A DNA stretch of 64,000 nt from assembly GCA_947175265.1 (NCBI GenBank), contig CAMWMD010000005.1:40454-104453 (forward strand), written 5' to 3'. This DNA is from an uncultured Porphyromonadaceae bacterium. GTDB taxonomy: Bacteria > Bacteroidota > Bacteroidia > Bacteroidales > Muribaculaceae. Shown here in pieces: positions 59,704-64,000 of the stretch (within the stretch, counting starts at the first letter, position 1; every line of letters starts with the position of its first letter). The translations under genes were made by a program, and so were the position numbers. The notes beneath the pieces are model-generated. The model saw only the letters and a list, made by a program, of their open reading frames with translations, had not been told where the DNA came from and made no database searches.

Positions 59704-62106
59704 TTAATCCTCCCTTTTCTTTCCGAAGAACCCCCTGAACATGTTGCTCAGTTTCTGCATCATGGAAGGCTCCCGGCTCTTAATTATCACGGAATGGGCC
59801 TTCGGGAACTTCTCCGCCATGAATGCTATGGCCTGCTCGTCGGTCATTCCCCCTTCATTGATGAGGAAATCAAGCATCTCCTGGGGCTTCTCGGCCAGAT
59901 TGCGCACAATGGCGAGACGGTATGACTCGGGGCGCGCGGTTTTCCCCGCGAAATCCCAGAACTGTGAGGGGGTCATCAGCTCCCTCTCAACCACAAATTT
60001 GCAGAATTCCTCCGTCGCGGGGTCTTCGTTCCTCTGGTCAAGATTGCGCGACATGAGCGGGAGCAAGGTCTTCATGTATTCCCTGTCATCAATCTGGCTG
60101 GATATCTCCCATATCTTGCGTATCTTCTGCACATCCTTCACCTCCTCACGGCGCGCTATGGTGCTCAGGATATTGAAGGAGTCGATATTCTTAAGGGGAT
60201 AGCCGCTCTCCCGGAGGTCGTCGCAAATCCTTATCACATCAGCCGGTGCGATAGCACCCCTCTTCATCACCTGCTTCAAGGCCATGTAGAGGCGCACGAA
60301 TACCTGGCTACCCTCCACTTCAGTAGCCCAGCGTGTGGCGGTGCCGTTGCTCAGGAACTGAAGGAGATAATCCGTGAGGCGCCCTATATTCTCCTTCGTA
60401 TGGAGGGAATAGTTGCGCAGTTGCCACTCATAGAGTGACGTGTAGCATTTCTCGCTTATCTTGTCAGGGAAGCGTGTGAAGAAGTCGAGCTCTATGTCGT
60501 TGCGGTCTTTCAAAGCGTCGGCGAGCATCCCGGCCACCTTCTCCTCATTCGAGGGGTCATGCTTGGCAAGGATGGTCACAAGGCAGTTGATGTATTCCTT
60601 GGCGCTTATCCTCTCCTTGTTGAGCACCTGCTGGAGTGGCACGGGGTCAAGATTATCGTGAATCATCCTCTCGACAAGGTAATCCTTGTTCTCCTCCTCC
60701 AGGCGTTCCTTAAGGAAGAAAGTGTAGAGTTGCTGCCATACCGGACGGAGCACCTCATCCGACAGGAAATCCTGGTTGGTCACGAACGCGTCACGGTCTA
60801 TGAACTTCTGCACATCCCCGAACCGGATGCGGTAACGGTTATAGAACTGAAGGAAACTCGTGGGGTCATGAAACACGGCACTCGTCACGACCGGGCGGTT
60901 ACGCTCGATTATTCCCTTGCTGTCGATCGGATTGAGGGCGAGCACGAGATCTATCCATCCCCAGAGCCCTTCGAGATCCTTGAGGGAGTAGAATCTCTTC
61001 TGGAGTTCTTCGTCAAACCTCACCTTCTCCTCCGGATCGGTTATGAAGTATTCGTTCAGGGTCTGACGCAGGTTGGCATCCGTCGCTACCTGCGGCATGT
61101 TGAAATTGGGGAAGTCGTAAAGATAGTTATACAGTTGGGAGCGCGTCTCCTCGGGGAAGTTCTTACCCTTTTCGTACATATCGGAAAGGCTCCATCCCAC
61201 AAGGTCATGCACGGCTTTGAGGTTGCCGCTCTCCACATACTCCTCCACCCGGTTTCTGAATAGCGTGGATTCCGGAGTCGCGGGAATCTCTTCCGTCTCG
61301 AGGTCTATCCATACCCACTGCTTACGGAATATCTCCAGGGTGCAGTATTCGTTGATGAAGTATATGTTGACCCCCTTCATCTTCCCCTCTTCCGAATAAT
61401 TGGTCACGAAAGTGAGGTTCTCCATCTGCTTCTCCGGCACAAGGCGTGCGAGTTCGGCCATAAGTCTCGGGGGCGACTGCACGTCGGCCTTGGCAAGCAC
61501 TGGCTTACCCTCCTTGCGCGCCTGTATGAAGGCAAACAGTAGGTCGATGGTCTTCCGGCTTATGGCCGGGGTCGTGAGGGAGGTGAAGGCCGAGTCCTCC
61601 TCCGGAAGCGTGGATGGCTCCCCGAGGCTGAGCCTCTTCATCTCCTCATTGCCGAGCGCGGGAACCGGCGAGGAGGGTATGAACCCCCTGCTTCCCTTGG
61701 CCGGATTCTCAAGGAATATCTCAAACTCAGAAGCCGTAGGGGGAGTCGGCAATATGTAGGAATCCACCACATAGTTGCCATGCTTACCGGGTTTCCCGGT
61801 GAGATAGTACGTATGGTCGAAACCCACGGCAATCTTCCTACCCAGCACATACACCTTGCTTTTGCCGGGAAGAGACATGGATCGGAAGAAATATGTGGGC
61901 ACTATCAGGCGTATCGCCTCTGGATTGGAGGCGAGGGCGGACGAGGAAAGGGAGGGTCCTGACTCCTTGAAGGTGAAGAATCCGTTCTCCTCCATGGCCG
62001 CGGTCACCGCGGGGGAAATCCCTTCAGTGGCACACCGGATGCCGAATCCTTCCTCTCCCGATTGGTTCTTTTCCGAGGAGGTATATATGACGTGAGTATA
62101 TTTCAT
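59704..62106 (-). CDS. GTPase-associated protein 1 (GAP1)-like protein
   Basis: 800 residues. The N-terminal ~150 residues resemble the GAP1-N domain: [20 protein letters not shown], then [20 protein letters not shown]. This domain was described in NTP-dependent conflict systems (Kaur and colleagues) together with TRAFAC GTPases. The rest is mostly helical without a recognisable enzyme motif (e.g. [23 protein letters not shown] helices) and ends in a basic patch ([14 protein letters not shown]). No GTPase gene lies nearby; the neighbours are metG and an M64 peptidase, both ordinary. Therefore either a domesticated core-type copy or an orphan component. Promoter box at 62138-62145. The domain call is by motif memory only. 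Confidence 0.6.
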   Translation of the reverse strand: MKYTHVIYTSSEKNQSGEEGFGIRCATEGISPAVTAAMEENGFFTFKESGPSLSSSALASNPEAIRLIVPTYFFRSMSLPGKSKVYVLGRKIAVGFDHTYYLTGKPGKHGNYVVDSYILPTPPTASEFEIFLENPAKGSRGFIPSSPVPALGNEEMKRLSLGEPSTLPEEDSAFTSLTTPAISRKTIDLLFAFIQARKEGKPVLAKADVQSPPRLMAELARLVPEKQMENLTFVTNYSEEGKMKGVNIYFINEYCTLEIFRKQWVWIDLETEEIPATPESTLFRNRVEEYVESGNLKAVHDLVGWSLSDMYEKGKNFPEETRSQLYNYLYDFPNFNMPQVATDANLRQTLNEYFITDPEEKVRFDEELQKRFYSLKDLEGLWGWIDLVLALNPIDSKGIIERNRPVVTSAVFHDPTSFLQFYNRYRIRFGDVQKFIDRDAFVTNQDFLSDEVLRPVWQQLYTFFLKERLEEENKDYLVERMIHDNLDPVPLQQVLNKERISAKEYINCLVTILAKHDPSNEEKVAGMLADALKDRNDIELDFFTRFPDKISEKCYTSLYEWQLRNYSLHTKENIGRLTDYLLQFLSNGTATRWATEVEGSQVFVRLYMALKQVMKRGAIAPADVIRICDDLRESGYPLKNIDSFNILSTIARREEVKDVQKIRKIWEISSQIDDREYMKTLLPLMSRNLDQRNEDPATEEFCKFVVERELMTPSQFWDFAGKTARPESYRLAIVRNLAEKPQEMLDFLINEGGMTDEQAIAFMAEKFPKAHSVIIKSREPSMMQKLSNMFRGFFGKKRED

Positions 62107-62137
62107 GACTATTCTTTCGTTGGTCTCTGTTAAGGAG

Positions 62138-62145
62138 CAAAGTTA
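62138..62145 (-). promoter_or_regulatory. -7 promoter box for the GAP1-like gene (TAACTTTG on minus strand)
   Basis: CAAAGTTA on the plus strand, 32 bases upstream of the start at 62106. Confidence 0.55.
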
Positions 62146-62169
62146 ATCAATCTCTTTGAATTATACAAT

Positions 62170-62177
62170 TACTTTTG
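62170..62177 (+). promoter_or_regulatory. -7 promoter box for the M64 gene (TACTTTTG)
   Basis: TAnnTTTG match 74 bases before the ATG at 62251; divergent from the box at 62138-62145. Confidence 0.5.
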
Positions 62178-62250
62178 AGAATTGACCCCCCCTGCCGACA
62201 GGCGGCATGAGAAATAATGAAGGAATCATTACGTTATTAGAAGAAAAACC

Positions 62251-63525
62251 ATGAACAACATGAGACAGATTCTCTTTTCTTTGCTGCTTGCGGCCGGTAT
62301 TCCCGCCGCAGGAGCTACAGGCACACAGCCCGATTTCAACGAAAATTTTCAGGACAGCACTTTGCGTGTAGACTATATATTCGGCGGGGGCGCCGGCAAA
62401 CCGGTGCAGGTGCTTCTCGAACGCCAGTCGAAATCCGACGGCTGGGCCGGACGGCGCATAAACCTGAAGTCGCTCCCTTACGAGCGTAACGGCACAATCA
62501 GTGTGGTGGATCCCATGACAAAAGATACCCTCTATTGCAATTCCTTCTCATCCCTGTTTCAGGAGTGGCTGTCGACTGAAGAGGCCGACTCTGTATCAAA
62601 GGGATTTGAGAATACCTTCCTCGTCCCCCTCCCTAAACGTGAGGCCGACATTGTGCTGATGTTGCGCAACAACCGTCATGAGCCGGTGGCTGCCCTGACC
62701 CACCGCTACAGTCCTGCTGATGAACTCGTGATGCGCAGAGGGCAGAAACCCCTACCCCATACCTATATCCACAAGGGGGGTGAACCGGAAAAGGCGATCG
62801 ACGTGGCCATACTCGCCGAGGGGTATACGCCTGAGGAGATGGATTCTTTCCTGAATCATGCGAGGATGATCACTGATGAGATGCTCTCCTACACACCTTA
62901 CGCTGAAAATAAGGATAAATTCAATTTCGTGGCGGTGATGTCGCCGTCGAAAGACAGTGGGGTCACGATTCCTCTGAAGGAGGAGTGGAAGGACACGGCT
63001 TTCGGCTCGCATTTCAGCACTTTCCACTCTGCACGTTACCTCACCACCCCCAATCTGAAGAGTGTGCATGATGCCCTTGATGGAATACCCTACGAACATG
63101 TGGTGATTCTTGTGAACACCGACAATTACGGTGGAGGAGGAATTTTCAACAGTTACCTGATGACGGCGGCGCGCAACAAGTTTGTACTCCCTGTTTCCGT
63201 CCATGAATTCGGGCACAGTTTCGGCGGTCTGGCCGACGAATATTTCTATGCCAGCGAAGAGGGTGATGACTACCCGCTTGACATTGAGCCGTGGGCACCT
63301 AACATCACAACTCTGGTAGATTTCTCCTCAAAATGGGAAAAAATGATGCCTAAGGATGGTGAGAACTCGGAGATTGGTCTGTTTGAGGGAGGGGGCTACC
63401 GCTCAAAAGGCATTTACCGTCCCGCCGACACCTGCCGTATGCGCGACAACTACCATCCCACGTTCTGTCCCGTATGTCAAGCCGCCCTCCGGAATCTCAT
63501 CGACTTCTACACAAAAGAAGAGTAG
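62251..63525 (+). CDS. M64-family (IgA peptidase type) secreted metallopeptidase
   Basis: 424 residues; Met4 (62260) may be the start. The signal peptide LFSLLLAAGIPAAGA indicates export. The zinc motif H-E-x-x-H is HEFGHSFGGLADEY, with the downstream G-x-A-D-E-Y typical of M64. Other marks: AILAEGYTPEEMDSF, VAVMSPSKDSGV and the C-terminal CRMRDNYHPTFCPVC Cys pair. Known: M64 peptidases of gut Bacteroidetes include IgA proteases, but most members have no shown substrate. It has its own promoter and is followed by the large repeat field. Confidence 0.9.
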   Translation: MNNMRQILFSLLLAAGIPAAGATGTQPDFNENFQDSTLRVDYIFGGGAGKPVQVLLERQSKSDGWAGRRINLKSLPYERNGTISVVDPMTKDTLYCNSFSSLFQEWLSTEEADSVSKGFENTFLVPLPKREADIVLMLRNNRHEPVAALTHRYSPADELVMRRGQKPLPHTYIHKGGEPEKAIDVAILAEGYTPEEMDSFLNHARMITDEMLSYTPYAENKDKFNFVAVMSPSKDSGVTIPLKEEWKDTAFGSHFSTFHSARYLTTPNLKSVHDALDGIPYEHVVILVNTDNYGGGGIFNSYLMTAARNKFVLPVSVHEFGHSFGGLADEYFYASEEGDDYPLDIEPWAPNITTLVDFSSKWEKMMPKDGENSEIGLFEGGGYRSKGIYRPADTCRMRDNYHPTFCPVCQAALRNLIDFYTKEE

Positions 63526-63840
63526 GCCGTAGGCTTTAGGCTCAAGGCTTTAGGCTCAAGGCTTTAGGCCCAAGGCCCAAGGCTCAAGGCTCAAGGCTCA
63601 AGGCTCAAGGCCTAACAAAACTCCTGTGCTCCTGAAGGCTCCCGTGCTCCTGTCTAATAGACTCGGGGCATTAGGCCGTAGGTCCGATTTTTCCGATTTC
63701 TCCCAATACCTCGAGCCTCGAGCCTCGAGCCTCGAGCCTTGAGCCTAATACCTAATGCCTAATGCCTAATGCCTAATGCCCAATACCTCGAGCCTTGAGC
63801 CTTGAGCCTAAAGCCTAACGCCTAACGCCTAAAGCCTAAA
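63526..63840. repeat. Composite repeat field with opposed GGCTCAA / TTGAGCC arrays
   Basis: Left arm (about 63530-63610): GGCTCAAGGCTTTAGGCTCAAGG-type units on the plus strand. Centre (63618-63655): CTCCTGTGCTCCTGAAGG then CTCCCGTGCTCCTGTC. Right arm (63708-63838): CGAGCCTCGAGCC, GAGCCTTGAGCC and CTAATGCCTAATGCC units, the reverse-complement orientation of the left arm. The two arms could pair over roughly 80 bases. No gene is supported; the field ends just before the tRNA promoter. Confidence 0.8.
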
Positions 63841-63881
63841 TTTTCTTCCCCCGAATATTTTGATAATAAGAAAAAAAGTTG

Positions 63882-63889
63882 TAACTTTG
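63882..63889 (+). promoter_or_regulatory. -7 promoter box for tRNA-Arg (TAACTTTG)
   Basis: Perfect TAnnTTTG, 52 bases upstream of the tRNA 5' end, so the primary transcript would carry a short leader to be processed. Confidence 0.6.
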
Positions 63890-63940
63890 CAGGTGCAAAC
63901 GCAGACCGCCCGTTTTCAGAGCGACTGTCGCAAGCGGAAT

Positions 63941-64000
63941 GGTCTGGTAGCTCAGCTGGATAGAGCAACAGCCTTCTAAGCTGTGGGTCTTGGGTTCGAA
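63941..64000 (+). tRNA. tRNA-Arg (anticodon TCT), 3' end outside window
   Basis: The acceptor GGTCTGG is followed by TA, the D-arm GCTCAGCTGGATAGAGC, the anticodon stem ACAGC/GCTGT around the loop CTTCTAA (anticodon TCT, reading AGA), the variable loop, and the start of the T-arm TGGGTTCGAA. The T-arm completion and the acceptor 3' strand lie beyond the window edge. Confidence 0.92.

Overview
The window looks like a chromosomal segment of a gut-type Bacteroidales. The evidence is a SusC/SusD pair with a hybrid two-component regulator, DUF4249 and DUF4846 lipoproteins, two copies of the AAA-ATPase/PD-(D/E)XK family, fused SecDF, an M64 peptidase, and many promoters of the TAnnTTTG type. A Muribaculaceae-like member is my guess; a marker-gene tree would be needed to place it.

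Layout. 0-3.8 kb: the end of a TonB-dependent receptor, its DUF4249 lipoprotein, and an AAA/PD-(D/E)XK protein. 4.1-18.5 kb: a minus-strand galactoside utilisation locus (GH36 alpha-galactosidase, SusC, SusD, hybrid sensor/regulator, galK, a sugar nucleotidyltransferase, galE). galT is absent, and the nucleotidyltransferase sits where a GalT substitute would be expected. 18.8-24.0 kb: SecDF and an Ig-like lipoprotein. 24.0-37.3 kb: accessory region. It holds phage-type virion genes in two blocks: three related ~165-aa proteins, a head-completion-like protein, a capsid-like protein and an upstream 214-aa protein on the minus strand, then a TerS-like/TerL pair on the plus strand. A LexA-type S24 repressor lies inside the first block. 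Between the blocks are a SAM methyltransferase and an AT-rich Sau3AI/MutH-like restriction-modification pair with repeats on both sides. No integrase, recognisable portal, tail or lysis gene was seen.

37.2-48.2 kb: envelope polysaccharide and lipid A genes: a minus-strand operon (minimal nucleotidyltransferase, UDP-galactopyranose mutase, three glycosyltransferases), a plus-strand LpxL-type acyltransferase, a frameshifted GT2 enzyme, a GT90 remnant and two convergent membrane sulfatase/phosphotransferase-fold enzymes. 48.4-52.4 kb: second AAA/PD-(D/E)XK gene, tyrS and an M28 lipoprotein peptidase. 52.5-55.6 kb: a tandem duplication of a DUF4846 lipoprotein gene plus a putative papain-like enzyme gene, with one partner copy decayed. 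55.9-64 kb: an intact GT2 paralogue, a SprT-like protease, metG, a GAP1-like protein, an M64 peptidase, a large repeat field and a tRNA-Arg cut by the window end.

The most unusual features are the split, integrase-less virion gene set with its LexA-like regulator; the DUF4846 cassettes with constant N-termini and different C-termini; the composite intergenic repeat family (GGCTCAA heptamers plus CTCCTG blocks) found at four sites; and a galactose pathway with a nucleotidyltransferase in place of galT. All family assignments come from reading motifs by eye; no database search was run.
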